From: Pseudomonas yangonensis
GTDB taxonomy: Bacteria; Pseudomonadota; Gammaproteobacteria; Pseudomonadales; Pseudomonadaceae
Length of the DNA: 64,000 nucleotides
Reading direction: 5' to 3'
NCBI RefSeq assembly: GCF_009932725.1
Contig: NZ_BLJU01000015.1
Location: 62,001-126,000 of the forward strand
Under the pieces are notes generated by a model. That model was not told the origin of the DNA, did not search any database, and was given only the letters and a program-made list of their open reading frames with translations. Shown here piece after piece: positions 42,293 through 51,169 of the stretch. The translations under genes and the position numbers were made by a program. The number at the start of each line of letters is the position of its first letter. Position 1 is the stretch's first letter.

Positions 42293-43180
42293 ATGCGTCC
42301 CCTGCTGATCGGCCTACTCAATATAGCCCTGCTGCTGAGCAATACCCTGCTGTTGATCGGACCGCTGCTGCTGATCGCCCTGGCCAAGTTCGTACTGCCG
42401 GGGCAGGCCGCGCGTGATGCCTGCTCACGGGGAGTGATGTGGGTGGCAGAGTTCTGGGCAGAGAACTGCAAACGCATCTTTGCGCTGCTCACCCCGACGC
42501 ACTGGGATATCCGCGGCAATGCCGAACTGCGCAACGACCGCTCCTATCTGGTGATCAGCAACCACCAGTCCTGGGTCGACATCCCGGCGTTGGTGCAGGC
42601 ATTCAACCGCAAGACGCCCTACTTCAAGTTTTTCCTCAAGCAGCAACTGATCTGGGTCCCCTTCCTCGGCCTGGCCTTCTGGGCGTTGGACTACCCCTTC
42701 ATGAAGCGCTATTCCAAAGCCTTCCTATTGAAGAACCCGCATATGAAAGGCAAGGATCTGGAGATCACCAAGGCCGCCTGCGAGAAGTTCAAGCGCCTGC
42801 CGGTGACAGTGGTCAACTACCTGGAGGGCACCCGCTTCACCCCGGCCAAGCAGGCCCAACAGCAATCCCCCTATCGCTACCTGCTCAAACCCAAGGCCGG
42901 CGGCGTGGCGTTCGTACTCGCTGCGCTGGGCGAGCAGATCGATGCAGTGCTGGACGTGACGCTGGTATATCCCGGCAAGCAGGTACCGGGCTTCTGGGCG
43001 CTGCTCAGCGGCCAGGTGCCGAAGGTGATCATCGATATCCAGACGCTCGAACTCGATCCGGCGCTGTATCAGGGCGATTACGAAAACGACCCGGCTTTCC
43101 GCCTGCAGGTACAGGACTGGGTGTCGGACCTGTGGCTGGCCAAGGACAAGCGCATCGAACAGCTGCGCAGTGAGGCCTGA
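42293..43180 (+). CDS. YihG-type lysophospholipid acyltransferase family protein
   Basis: A 295-residue PlsC-superfamily membrane acyltransferase. N-terminal hydrophobic helices (residues 4-34) are followed by the catalytic block NHQSWVD (H91-x4-D96), the FFLKQQLIWVPFLGLAFWAL stretch, the glycerophosphate-binding EGTRFTP, and a TLVYPG segment. These match the E. coli YihG subgroup, thought to set acyl composition of phosphatidic acid, rather than PlsC itself. It diverges from the HD-GYP gene across a 188-base gap and is convergent with fdhA, with terminator-like hairpin 43192-43216 between. Confidence 0.87.
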   Translation: MRPLLIGLLNIALLLSNTLLLIGPLLLIALAKFVLPGQAARDACSRGVMWVAEFWAENCKRIFALLTPTHWDIRGNAELRNDRSYLVISNHQSWVDIPALVQAFNRKTPYFKFFLKQQLIWVPFLGLAFWALDYPFMKRYSKAFLLKNPHMKGKDLEITKAACEKFKRLPVTVVNYLEGTRFTPAKQAQQQSPYRYLLKPKAGGVAFVLAALGEQIDAVLDVTLVYPGKQVPGFWALLSGQVPKVIIDIQTLELDPALYQGDYENDPAFRLQVQDWVSDLWLAKDKRIEQLRSEA

Positions 43181-43191
43181 CGCCAGGGCGG

Positions 43192-43216
43192 AAAAAAGGG
43201 AGCCCGAAGGCTCCCT
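43192..43216 (-). terminator. terminator of the glyA-sox-purU-fdhA operon
   Basis: The 8-bp stem AGGGAGCC/GGCTCCCT (43197-43204 with 43209-43216, loop CGAA) is followed by six T on the minus strand. It is 112 bases past the fdhA stop and lies between convergent genes. Confidence 0.82.
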
Positions 43217-43327
43217 AAGAAGAAGGCGCGGACCAATGCGCCTGGCCGTAAACCTATCTGCGACGCGTGCAGCGCGTCGCCAACGCAACTCGTGGCCCGC
43301 AACAACGCCGGGCCACGCAGCTCGGCA

Positions 43328-44527
43328 TCACGCCGCGCTGAACATCTTGTGCGGGTCGATGACGAATTTCTTCGGCACGCCTGCGTCGAACTCGCCGTAG
43401 CCACGCGGTGCGTCGTCCAGGCTGATGACCTGTACGCCAACGATTTCCGCGATGTTGAGGCGATCCCACATGATGGCCTGCATCAGCGCACGGTTGTACT
43501 TCATCACCGGGGTCTGGCCGGTGTGGAAGCTGTGCGACTTGGCCCAGCCGAGGCCGAAGCGAATGCTCAGGCTGCCGATCTTGGCAGCGGCATCCACCGC
43601 ACCCGGGTCTTCGGTGACGTACAGACCGGGGATACCGATCTTGCCGGCGACACGGGTGACCTGCATCAGCGAGTTGAGCACGGTAGCCGGAGCCTCGTGC
43701 TTGGCACCTTCGTGACCATGACCGCGGGCCTCGAAGCCCACGCAGTCGATGGCGCAATCCACTTCCGGCTCGCCCAGCAGCGCGGCGATCTGCTCGTGCA
43801 GCGGGGTGTCCAGCGACAGGTCGGCGATCTCGAAGCCCTGCGCCTTGGCATGCGCCAGACGGGCCGGGTTGAGGTCACCGACGATGACCACGGCAGCGCC
43901 GAGCAGGCGGGCCGAGGCGGCAGCCGCCAGACCGACCGGGCCGGCACCTGCGACGTAAACGGTGGAGCCCGGGCCAACGCCAGCGGTAACGGCGCCGTGA
44001 TAGCCGGTAGGCAGAATGTCGGACAGGCAGGTCAGGTCACGGATCTTCTCCATGGCCTTGTCGCGATCCGGCAGTTTGAGCAGGTTGAAGTCGGCGTAGG
44101 GCACCAGCACGTATTCGGCCTGGCCACCGGTCCAGTCGCCCATGTCGACGTAGCCATAGGCACCGCCGGCACGCGCCGGGTTGACGGTCAGGCAGACGCC
44201 GGTGTGCTGTTCCTTGCAACTGCGGCAACGACCGCAGGCGACGTTGAAGGGCACGGAAACCAGATCACCGATCTGCAGACGCTCGACGTCGCGGCCCTTC
44301 TCGATCACCTCGCCGGTGATCTCGTGGCCCAGAACCAGGCCGACCTGAGCGGTGGTACGACCGCGCACCATGTGCTGGTCGGAGCCGCAGATGTTGGTGG
44401 AAACGACTTTCAGGATGACCCCGTGCTCGATCTTCTTGCCGCGCGGATCCTGCATTTTCGGGTAGTCGATCTTCTGTACTTCGACCTTGCCCGCGCCGAG
44501 GTAAACCACACCACGATTATCAGACAT
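43328..44527 (-). CDS. fdhA: glutathione-independent formaldehyde dehydrogenase
   Basis: A 399-residue NAD-dependent zinc alcohol-dehydrogenase-family enzyme, converting formaldehyde to formate without glutathione. Zinc ligands fit the P. putida enzyme: catalytic C47 (STNICGSDQHM) and H68 (GHEITGE), and structural C98, C101, C104 and C112 (VACGRCRSCKEQHTGVC). The Rossmann segment is YVAGAGPVGLAAAASARLLG. Start: ATG at 44527 (MSDNRGVVYLG) after GGAGAG; 20 extra upstream codons are not used. It is the last gene of the sarcosine operon and detoxifies formaldehyde from demethylation of betaine-derived dimethylglycine and sarcosine. Confidence 0.96.
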   Translation of the reverse strand: MSDNRGVVYLGAGKVEVQKIDYPKMQDPRGKKIEHGVILKVVSTNICGSDQHMVRGRTTAQVGLVLGHEITGEVIEKGRDVERLQIGDLVSVPFNVACGRCRSCKEQHTGVCLTVNPARAGGAYGYVDMGDWTGGQAEYVLVPYADFNLLKLPDRDKAMEKIRDLTCLSDILPTGYHGAVTAGVGPGSTVYVAGAGPVGLAAAASARLLGAAVVIVGDLNPARLAHAKAQGFEIADLSLDTPLHEQIAALLGEPEVDCAIDCVGFEARGHGHEGAKHEAPATVLNSLMQVTRVAGKIGIPGLYVTEDPGAVDAAAKIGSLSIRFGLGWAKSHSFHTGQTPVMKYNRALMQAIMWDRLNIAEIVGVQVISLDDAPRGYGEFDAGVPKKFVIDPHKMFSAA

Positions 44528-44558
44528 GCGTAACTCTCCTTCTTGTTGTGGACACAAG

Positions 44559-44577
44559 GCGCGACCGGCGGTCGCGC
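44559..44577. repeat. GC-rich hairpin in the purU-fdhA gap
   Basis: GCGCGACCG and CGGTCGCGC (9-bp arms, single-base spacer) form a tight palindrome 31 bases upstream of the fdhA start. It could be an mRNA-processing or attenuation hairpin; it shares the GCGACC core seen in the gbcA-gbcB gap, probably by chance. Confidence 0.45.
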
Positions 44578-44709
44578 GGCCTTGCACTGGAGCCTCTTTT
44601 GTTGCCGGTCACCGCCGGGACAGCCTGGCAGGGCGATGAACCTAAGGTGCGCTATGCGCACCGATTTCCTGCATTGATTGCTACGGCGGTGCCTGTCGCG
44701 GTACTGCGT

Positions 44710-45573
44710 TCAGGCGTTGAGCACCACCGTCCGGTTGGCATTGAGAAACACGCGGCGGTCGATGTGGTAACCGACTGCGCGCGCCAGAGTCAGACACTCG
44801 ATGTCGCGGCCTTTGGCGATCAGGTCCTCGGGGTAGTGGGCGTGATCCACCGTCTCCACGCCCTGGGCGATGATCGGCCCCTCGTCGAGATGGTCATTGA
44901 CATAGTGAGCGGTCGCGCCGACCAGCTTGACGCCTTTCTGGTACGCCTGGTGGTAGGGCTTGGCGCCCTTGAAACCGGGCAGCAGCGAGTGATGGATATT
45001 GATCGCCCGACCGTCCAGCTTGCGGCACAGGTCGGCGGACAGCACCTGCATGTAACGGGCGAGCACCACCAGCTCGGCGCCGGTGTCCTCTACCACCTGC
45101 ATCACCCGGCGTTCCTGTGCGGGCTTGTCGTTGGGGTCGAGGGGGAAGTGGTGGTACGGAATGCCATGCCAGCTCGCCAGCGGTTCCAGATCCGGATGGT
45201 TGGACACCACCGCCACCACATCCATGGCCAGCTGGCCGATGCGTTGGCGATAGAGCAGATCGTTCAGGCAGTGATCGGCCTTGGAGACCATCAGCACCAC
45301 CTTGGCGCGATACCCCGGCGGCGTCAGCTCGACCTGCATGCCGAAAGGCGCCAGACGCTCGGCCACTCCGGCGCGAAACGCCGCCTCGTCGAAACCTTCC
45401 GGCTGGCGGAACTCGACACGGATGAAGAAGCGCGAGGACAGCCGGTCGTCGAACGAATGGTGCTCGGTGACATAGCAGCGTTGCTCGAACAGAAAACGCG
45501 TCACCGCATCCACGGTACCGAGCACGCTCGGACAATGAGCGGTGAGAATCCAGGTGTCGGGGGTGCGGCTCAT
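44710..45573 (-). CDS. purU: formyltetrahydrofolate deformylase
   Basis: A 287-residue enzyme hydrolysing 10-formyl-THF to formate and THF, balancing one-carbon pools. An N-terminal ACT domain (residues 5-80, ILTAHCPSVLGTVDAVTRFL) is followed by a formyltransferase-fold catalytic domain with the motif INIHHSLLPGFKGAKPYHQA and the conserved Asp in NDHLDEGPIIAQ. Start: ATG at 45573; a 15-codon open extension upstream crosses the intergenic hairpin and is rejected. Its place between soxG and fdhA fits release of C1 units from sarcosine oxidase-formed 5,10-methylene-THF. Confidence 0.95.
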   Translation of the reverse strand: MSRTPDTWILTAHCPSVLGTVDAVTRFLFEQRCYVTEHHSFDDRLSSRFFIRVEFRQPEGFDEAAFRAGVAERLAPFGMQVELTPPGYRAKVVLMVSKADHCLNDLLYRQRIGQLAMDVVAVVSNHPDLEPLASWHGIPYHHFPLDPNDKPAQERRVMQVVEDTGAELVVLARYMQVLSADLCRKLDGRAINIHHSLLPGFKGAKPYHQAYQKGVKLVGATAHYVNDHLDEGPIIAQGVETVDHAHYPEDLIAKGRDIECLTLARAVGYHIDRRVFLNANRTVVLNA

Positions 45574-45606
45574 AATAGACTCCGAGACAAACTCCGTTGC
45601 TTTGCC

Positions 45607-45645
45607 CCCCTCTCCCATTTATGGGAGAGGGGCCGGGGGAGAGGG
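45607..45645. repeat. sox-operon intercistronic hairpin 1 (soxG-purU)
   Basis: CCCCTCTCCCAT and ATGGGAGAGGGG (12-bp perfect arms, two-base loop, 45607-45632) are followed by a spare GGGGGAGAGGG arm up to 45645. Near-identical arms recur at 49727-49748, 49801-49824 and 51127-51150. Confidence 0.8.
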
Positions 45646-45701
45646 CTATCCGAATTAACGCAGTCTGCCCTTCCCCTCTCCCCGCAGGAAGCCGTTCGAT
45701 A

Positions 45702-46331
45702 TCAGGCCTCGACCGCCAACCCATACTCCGCGCTGGCATCCTGCAGCCACAGCCAGAAGTAGTCGGAGAAACTGCGGCGCACCAGCAGCTCCCAGGTGTC
45801 CTCGCCGGTGTGGCGAATCACCAGTTGGGACTTGGCGAACACCGTACCGACTGCCTTGCCCACCGGGAAGTTGCGCGGATGTACGTCGTAGCTGCTGGAC
45901 TTCATCAGCAGTTCGCGCACCTTCGGACCACGCAGCTCGAGCAGGGTCTGCCCGCCGCTGACGTTGACCACCGAAATGTGCTGACCAGCCAGGGCGTCGC
46001 GCAGCTTGCGCTCGACCTCGAACTCGGTACCGCCAGGCACGATCAGCAGCCATTCATCCGGGCCCAGCCACTGCAGCGAAGTCTCGCCACTGGCCACCAG
46101 GCCTAGCGCGCCTGGCAGCTCCAGGCCCAGCGCCTTGTGCACGCCACCGGCGAAGTCGGCATCGTCGGCGTCGCCGCGCAGAACCAGATGGCCCAGCAGC
46201 TTCTTCTCGCGCAGGGTCACCCCGGCGCCCTTGCGGCCCTTGCCGACCAGCTCATGCAGGCCGGCGTGGTGCAGGGGCGATTGCCCGGCGACATCGTCGG
46301 GGCGTTGCTTGTAGACATTCACGTTAGACAT
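45702..46331 (-). CDS. soxG: sarcosine oxidase, gamma subunit
   Basis: A 209-residue subunit of heterotetrameric sarcosine oxidase, related to the C-terminal, folate-binding GcvT-like part of the alpha subunit. Typical pieces are SLQWLGPDEWLLIVPGG, VVNVSGGQTLLELRGP and the C-terminal VRRSFSDYFWLWLQDASAEY. Start: ATG at 46331 (MSNVNVYKQRP), overlapping the soxA stop by eight bases; the upstream codons read into soxA. It is the fourth sox gene in the order B-D-A-G. Confidence 0.94.
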   Translation of the reverse strand: MSNVNVYKQRPDDVAGQSPLHHAGLHELVGKGRKGAGVTLREKKLLGHLVLRGDADDADFAGGVHKALGLELPGALGLVASGETSLQWLGPDEWLLIVPGGTEFEVERKLRDALAGQHISVVNVSGGQTLLELRGPKVRELLMKSSSYDVHPRNFPVGKAVGTVFAKSQLVIRHTGEDTWELLVRRSFSDYFWLWLQDASAEYGLAVEA

Positions 46332-49300
46332 TCTGGCGGTCCCCTTTCGGGTCATAGAACACGGGGCTGACGATTTCGGATTCGATCACGCTGCCATCGG
46401 CCAGCGGCGCGAACACGCGCTCGCCGATACGCGACAGGCCACCCCTGACCAGGGCCATGGCAAAGCTGTAGCCCATGGCCGCGCTCATGTAGCTGGAAGT
46501 GACGTGACCAACCATGGTCATCGGGATCGGCTGCTTGGGATCGAACACCAGCTGTGCGCCTTCCGGCAGGACCTTGTTCGGGTCCAGCGGCTTGAGGCCG
46601 ATCAGCTGCTTGCGGTTTTCCTTCAGGCAGTCCTCGCGATTCATGCCGCGCCAGCCGATCCAGGAGAAGGGTTTGGTACGACCCACGCACCAGCCCATGC
46701 CCAGATCGTCCGGGGTGACCGAACCGTCGGTGTCCTGGCCAACGATGATGAAACCCTTCTCGGCACGCAGCACGTGCATGGTCTCGGTGCCGTAAGGCGT
46801 CAGGCCATGCTTCTTGCCGGCTTCCACGATCTTCTCCCACACGCCCAGAGCGTAGTCGGCCTGCACGTTGACTTCGTAGGAGAGCTCACCGGTGAAGGAG
46901 ATGCGGAACACGCGAGCCGGTACACCACCGACCTTGCCTTCCTTCCAGGTCATGAAGGGGAAGGCATCCTTGTCCAGATCGATGTCGGTGACCTCGGCCA
47001 GCAGCTTGCGGCTGTTCGGGCCGGACAGGGTCATGGTCGCCCAGTGGTCGGTGACCGAGGTGAAGTACACCTTCAGCTCCGGCCATTCGGTCTGATGGTA
47101 GATCTCCAGCCATTCCATCACGCGGCCGGCGCCGCCGGTGGTGGTGGTCATGACGAAATGGTTGTCGGCCAGACAGGCGGTTACGCCGTCGTCGAAGACC
47201 ATGCCGTCTTCCTTGCACATCAGGCCGTAGCGGGCCTTGCCCACGTCCAGCTTGGTCCAGGCGTTGGTGTAGACGCGGTTGAGGAACTCGCGCGCATCCG
47301 GGCCCTGGATGTCGATCTTGCCCAGGGTCGAAGCATCGAGGATGCCGACAGCATTGCGTACGGCCAGGCACTCGCGCGCCACAGCGGCATGCATGTCTTC
47401 ACCGTTCTTGGGGAAGTACCAGGGGCGCTTCCACTGGCCGACGTCCTCGAACTCGGCGCCGTTTTCCAGATGCCATTTCTGCATGGCGGTGTAGCGCTTG
47501 GGCTCGAACAGCTCGCCGCAGTGACGGCCGGCGATCGCGCCGAAGGTCACCGGGGTGTAGTTCGGGCGGAACATCGTGGTGCCCATTTCGGCAATGCTGA
47601 TGCCCAGCGACTTGGCGGCGATGGCCAGGCCGTTGATGTTGCCCAGCTTGCCCTGGTCGGTGCCGAAGCCCAGCGCGGTGTAGCGCTTGACGTGCTCGAC
47701 CGACTCGAAGCCCTCGCGGGTGGCCAGCTCGATGCCGGCAGCGGTGACGTCGTTCTGCTGATCGACGAACTGCTTGGGCGCACGCGAGGTGCCCTTGTCG
47801 TGCGGCACCTGGAACAGCGCGACCGAGGCTTCCTCGATACGCTTCTCGGCCTTCGGCAGGCTGCCGGTCACGGCGTTGAAACCCACTTCGGCAGCTGCCT
47901 TGGCGCCGGCTTCGAAACCATCGGCCAGGGCGTCGCCCAGGCCGAACACGCCGTTGACCGCACCGGCACAGTGACGCTTCTGGAAGCCTTCACCCGGAAC
48001 GAACGCCAGGATGTCTTCACGCCAGACAGGACGGCCGCCCAGGTGCGAAGCCAGGTGCACCACCGGGCTGTAACCGCCGGAGCTCACGATCAGATCGCAG
48101 TCGACCACTTCACCGGGGCTGGTGACCTTGTGCTTGGCCAGATCGATGGCGCAGATGCGCGCACCGGTCACACGCTTGCTGCCACGCGCCTCGACCACGG
48201 CACTGCCGGTGAGTACGCGCACACCGCGGCGACGCGCTTCTTCGACCCAGCTGCCACGCGGGTTGCTACGGGCGTCGGCCACGGCCACCACCTGGCGACC
48301 GGCGTCGAGCCAGTCCAGTACCACGCGGTAGGCGTAATCGTTGTTGGTCGACAGCACCAGCTTCTGGCCGGGCGCTACGCCGTAGCGACGTACGTAGGTC
48401 GACACGGCATCGGCCAGCATGTTGCCGGGCACGTCGTTGTTGGCGTAAACCAGCGGGCGCTCGTGGGCACCGGTGGCCAGCACCACGCGACCGGCACGCA
48501 CACGGTGCATGCGCTGACGCGGCTGGCCCATCGGCGCGACTTCGCCGAGATGATCGGTGAGGCGCTGGTGGATGGTGAGGAAATTGTGGTCGTGGTAACC
48601 GTTGACCGTGGCACGCGGCAGCAGGGTCACTTCCGGCATCTTTTGCAGCTCGGCGATGGCCTTGACAGCCCAGTCAGCAGCCGGCTTGTCATCGAGCATC
48701 TCGCGGGTCGACAGCAGGCTGCCACCGAACTCTTCCTGTTCGTCGGCCAGGATTACCCGCGCACCACTGCGGCCGGCGGCCAGGGCTGCGGCCAGACCGG
48801 CAGGGCCGGCACCGACCACCAGCACGTCGCAGTGCTGGTTCAGATAGTCGTAGATATCCGGGTCGTTTTCCTTGGGCGAACGACCCAGGCCCGCGGCCTT
48901 ACGAATGTACTTCTCGTAGGTCAGCCACAGGTTCTGCGGATACATGAAGGTCTTGTAGTAGAAACCGGGCGGCATCATGCCGCCGCCGACCTTGCCGAGA
49001 ATGCCCATCAGGTCGGTGTTCACGCTCGGCCAGCCGTTGGTGCTGGTTGCGGTCAGGTTCGCGTACAGCGCCTGCTGGGTAGCACGCACGTTGGGGACCT
49101 GCGCCGCCTCGGTGGAGCCGATCTGCAGCACGGCATTGGGCTCTTCGGCACCCGCGGCAACGATGCCGCGCGGACGCGAATACTTGAAGCTGCGGCCGAC
49201 CACGTCGACGCCGTTGGCCAGCAGCGCGGCGGCCAGGGTATCGCCGGCGTAACCCTGATAGGTCTGGCCGTTGAAGCTGAAGGTCAAGGGCTGACTGCGG

Positions 49301-49341
49301 TCGATGCGGCCACCCTGGGAAAGACGATTGACCTGGCTCAT
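46324..49341 (-). CDS. soxA: sarcosine oxidase, alpha subunit
   Basis: The 1005-residue large subunit oxidatively demethylates sarcosine to glycine, passing the methyl carbon to tetrahydrofolate. In order: an N-terminal ferredoxin-like domain (FNGQTYQGYAGDTLAAALLA, residues 24-43 region), an NAD-binding Rossmann region with DVLVVGAGPAGLAAALAAGR near 170-190, a central flavoprotein part (VVLATGAHERPLVYANNDVP), and a C-terminal GcvT/aminomethyltransferase-like folate domain (from about 590, MQKWHLENGAEFEDVGQWKR). Length fits the family (about 1000). It overlaps soxD by four bases (ATGA) and soxG by eight. A 971-codon open frame antisense to it is a composition artefact. Confidence 0.97.
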   Translation of the reverse strand: MSQVNRLSQGGRIDRSQPLTFSFNGQTYQGYAGDTLAAALLANGVDVVGRSFKYSRPRGIVAAGAEEPNAVLQIGSTEAAQVPNVRATQQALYANLTATSTNGWPSVNTDLMGILGKVGGGMMPPGFYYKTFMYPQNLWLTYEKYIRKAAGLGRSPKENDPDIYDYLNQHCDVLVVGAGPAGLAAALAAGRSGARVILADEQEEFGGSLLSTREMLDDKPAADWAVKAIAELQKMPEVTLLPRATVNGYHDHNFLTIHQRLTDHLGEVAPMGQPRQRMHRVRAGRVVLATGAHERPLVYANNDVPGNMLADAVSTYVRRYGVAPGQKLVLSTNNDYAYRVVLDWLDAGRQVVAVADARSNPRGSWVEEARRRGVRVLTGSAVVEARGSKRVTGARICAIDLAKHKVTSPGEVVDCDLIVSSGGYSPVVHLASHLGGRPVWREDILAFVPGEGFQKRHCAGAVNGVFGLGDALADGFEAGAKAAAEVGFNAVTGSLPKAEKRIEEASVALFQVPHDKGTSRAPKQFVDQQNDVTAAGIELATREGFESVEHVKRYTALGFGTDQGKLGNINGLAIAAKSLGISIAEMGTTMFRPNYTPVTFGAIAGRHCGELFEPKRYTAMQKWHLENGAEFEDVGQWKRPWYFPKNGEDMHAAVARECLAVRNAVGILDASTLGKIDIQGPDAREFLNRVYTNAWTKLDVGKARYGLMCKEDGMVFDDGVTACLADNHFVMTTTTGGAGRVMEWLEIYHQTEWPELKVYFTSVTDHWATMTLSGPNSRKLLAEVTDIDLDKDAFPFMTWKEGKVGGVPARVFRISFTGELSYEVNVQADYALGVWEKIVEAGKKHGLTPYGTETMHVLRAEKGFIIVGQDTDGSVTPDDLGMGWCVGRTKPFSWIGWRGMNREDCLKENRKQLIGLKPLDPNKVLPEGAQLVFDPKQPIPMTMVGHVTSSYMSAAMGYSFAMALVRGGLSRIGERVFAPLADGSVIESEIVSPVFYDPKGDRQNV

Positions 49342-49664
49342 GCCGTTACTCCTTGGTCGACTGCCTTTTTCGCGGTGAGCGATGCCTCAGTCACGCTGGG
49401 GCGCTCGCCGATCTTGTAGGTTTCGAGAATTTCGTAGCTCACCGTGTGACGGGTGACGTTGAAGTACTGACGGCAGCCCGCCGCGTGAATCCACAGCTCG
49501 TGGTGGATGCCGCGCGGGTTGTCACGGAAGAACAGGTACTCGCCCCACTCCTCGTCAGTGCAGGCGTTCGGGTCCAGCGGGCGGGCGATGTGCGCCTGGC
49601 CGCCAGCGTGGAATTCTTCTTCGGAACGCAGTTCGCCACAGTGAGGGCAGAAGATGTGCAGCAT
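49338..49664 (-). CDS. soxD: sarcosine oxidase, delta subunit
   Basis: A 108-residue zinc-containing small subunit. Zinc ligands are visible as FCPHCGE (residues 5-11), the His pair in RGIHHELWIH, and AAGCRQYFNV. Acidic DPNACTDEEWGEYLFFRDNP is the family core. It is the second sox gene; its stop overlaps soxA's ATG, while the 188-base gap to soxB upstream holds two hairpins of the operon-specific repeat. Confidence 0.95.
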   Translation of the reverse strand: MLHIFCPHCGELRSEEEFHAGGQAHIARPLDPNACTDEEWGEYLFFRDNPRGIHHELWIHAAGCRQYFNVTRHTVSYEILETYKIGERPSVTEASLTAKKAVDQGVTA

Positions 49665-49726
49665 GGTCGCTACCTCCGGTAAATCTTCAAACCCGCTCGG
49701 ATGACCGCGCGGGGCAAGCTTGTCTC

Positions 49727-49748
49727 CCCTCTCCCGCGGGAGAGGGGT
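49727..49748. repeat. sox-operon intercistronic hairpin 2 (soxB-soxD gap)
   Basis: CCCCTCTCCC and GGGAGAGGGG form perfect 10-bp arms around a GC dinucleotide loop. Same family as 45607-45645. Confidence 0.8.
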
Positions 49749-49800
49749 TGTGGGAAAGGGGCGGCGTTAGCGCACTGCCCTCTCCCGGCCCTCCGGGCCA

Positions 49801-49824
49801 CCCTCTCCCATGAAGGGGAGAGGG
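49801..49824. repeat. sox-operon intercistronic hairpin 3 (soxB-soxD gap)
   Basis: CCCTCTCCC and GGGAGAGGG (9-bp perfect arms, six-base loop) with additional CCTCTCCC arms at about 49781-49790. With hairpin 2 it fills the 188-base gap. Confidence 0.78.
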
Positions 49825-49852
49825 GCATCAGCCGTCGCGCTACGCGCGACCC

Positions 49853-51103
49853 TTAGTGGGCCACACCGGCTGCGCCGTGCTCGTCGATCAGCGCACCGTT
49901 GTGGAAGCGCTCGATGGAGAACGCCTTGGCCAGCGGATGCATCTCGCCCTTGGCCAGGCTGGCCGCGAACACGTGACCCGAACCCGGCGTGGCCTTGAAG
50001 CCACCGGTACCCCAACCGCAGTTGAAGTACAGATTCTTCACCGGCGTCTTGGCGATGATCGGGCAGGCATCCGGCGTGGTGTCGACGATGCCACCCCACT
50101 GGCGGTTCATGCGCACGCGCGAAAGCACCGGGAACATCTCGACGATGGCCTGCAGGGTGTGTTCGATGGTCGGATAGGAGCCGCGCTGACCGTAGCCGTT
50201 GTAGCCGTCGATGCCGGCGCCGATGACCAGGTCGCCCTTGTCCGACTGGCTGATGTAGCCGTGTACGGCGTTGGACATGATCACCGTGTCGATGATCGGC
50301 TTGATCGGCTCGGAGACCAGCGCCTGCAGCGGGTGCGATTCCAGCGGCAGGCGGAAGCCGGCGAGCTTGGCCAGGTGCCCGGAGTTACCGGCGGCGACCA
50401 CGCCGACGCGCTTGGCGCCGATGAAGCCCTTGCTGGTTTCCACGCCGATCACCGCGCCGTTTTCCTTGCGGAAACCGATCACTTCGGTCTGCTGGATCAG
50501 GTCGACGCCCAGGGCGTCAGCGGCGCGGGCAAAGCCCCAGGCCACCGCATCGTGACGGGCCACGCCGCCACGGCGCTGCAGCGAGGCGCCGAGAATCGGG
50601 TAACGGGTATTCTTCGAGCAATCCAGGTAGGGGATCATCTCCGCCACCTGCTTGGCGTCCACCACCTCGCCGTCGATACCGTTGAGGCGGTTGGCGCTGA
50701 CACGACGTTCGATGTCACGCATGTCCTGCAGGGTGTGGCCGAGGTTGAACACGCCACGCTGAGAGAACATGACGTTGTAGTTCAGATCCTGCGACAGACC
50801 TTCCCACAGCTTCATCGCGTGCTCGTACAGGTGCGCCGACTCGTCCCACAGGTAGTTGGAACGCACGATGGTGGTGTTGCGCGCGGTGTTGCCACCACCC
50901 AGCCAGCCCTTCTCGACCACGGCGACGTTCTTCACGCCGAACTCCTTGGCCAGGTAGTAGGCCGTAGCCAGGCCGTGGCCGCCACCGCCGACGATGATCA
51001 CATCGTAAACCGGCTTGGGCGTTGGGTTACGCCACATGCGCTGCCAGTTCTCATGATGGCTGAACGAGTGCTTGAACAGGCCGAAGCCGGAATAACGTTG
51101 CAT
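49853..51103 (-). CDS. soxB: sarcosine oxidase, beta subunit
   Basis: The 416-residue catalytic flavoprotein subunit, holding the covalent FMN and the non-covalent FAD. The dinucleotide-binding motif is YDVIIVGGGGHGLATAYYLA near residues 33-52, followed by VEKGWLGGGNTARNTTIVRS. Near the C-terminus is NCGWGTGGFKATPGSG. Start: ATG at 51103 (MQRYSGFGLFKHS), seven bases after GGAG; the ATG two codons earlier is too close to the SD. It is the first sox gene, 66 bases downstream of glyA. Confidence 0.96.
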   Translation of the reverse strand: MQRYSGFGLFKHSFSHHENWQRMWRNPTPKPVYDVIIVGGGGHGLATAYYLAKEFGVKNVAVVEKGWLGGGNTARNTTIVRSNYLWDESAHLYEHAMKLWEGLSQDLNYNVMFSQRGVFNLGHTLQDMRDIERRVSANRLNGIDGEVVDAKQVAEMIPYLDCSKNTRYPILGASLQRRGGVARHDAVAWGFARAADALGVDLIQQTEVIGFRKENGAVIGVETSKGFIGAKRVGVVAAGNSGHLAKLAGFRLPLESHPLQALVSEPIKPIIDTVIMSNAVHGYISQSDKGDLVIGAGIDGYNGYGQRGSYPTIEHTLQAIVEMFPVLSRVRMNRQWGGIVDTTPDACPIIAKTPVKNLYFNCGWGTGGFKATPGSGHVFAASLAKGEMHPLAKAFSIERFHNGALIDEHGAAGVAH

Positions 51104-51126
51104 GGGCATGCTCCAGGGTTCTACTG

Positions 51127-51150
51127 CCCTCTCGCGACTGCGCGAGAGGG
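51127..51150. repeat. sox-operon intercistronic hairpin 4 (glyA-soxB gap)
   Basis: CCCTCTCGCG and CGCGAGAGGG (10-bp perfect arms, four-base loop), followed by a spare GAGAGAGAGGG. Same CCCTCTC/GAGAGGG theme as the other three. Confidence 0.78.
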
Positions 51151-51169
51151 GCCGAGAGAGAGGGTTGGC

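Noticed and set aside
46504..49419. 971-codon open frame on the plus strand, antisense to soxA
   Set aside because: Its codons mirror soxA in a GC-rich genome; the protein is His/Gly/Val-rich with no motif, and soxA is certain.
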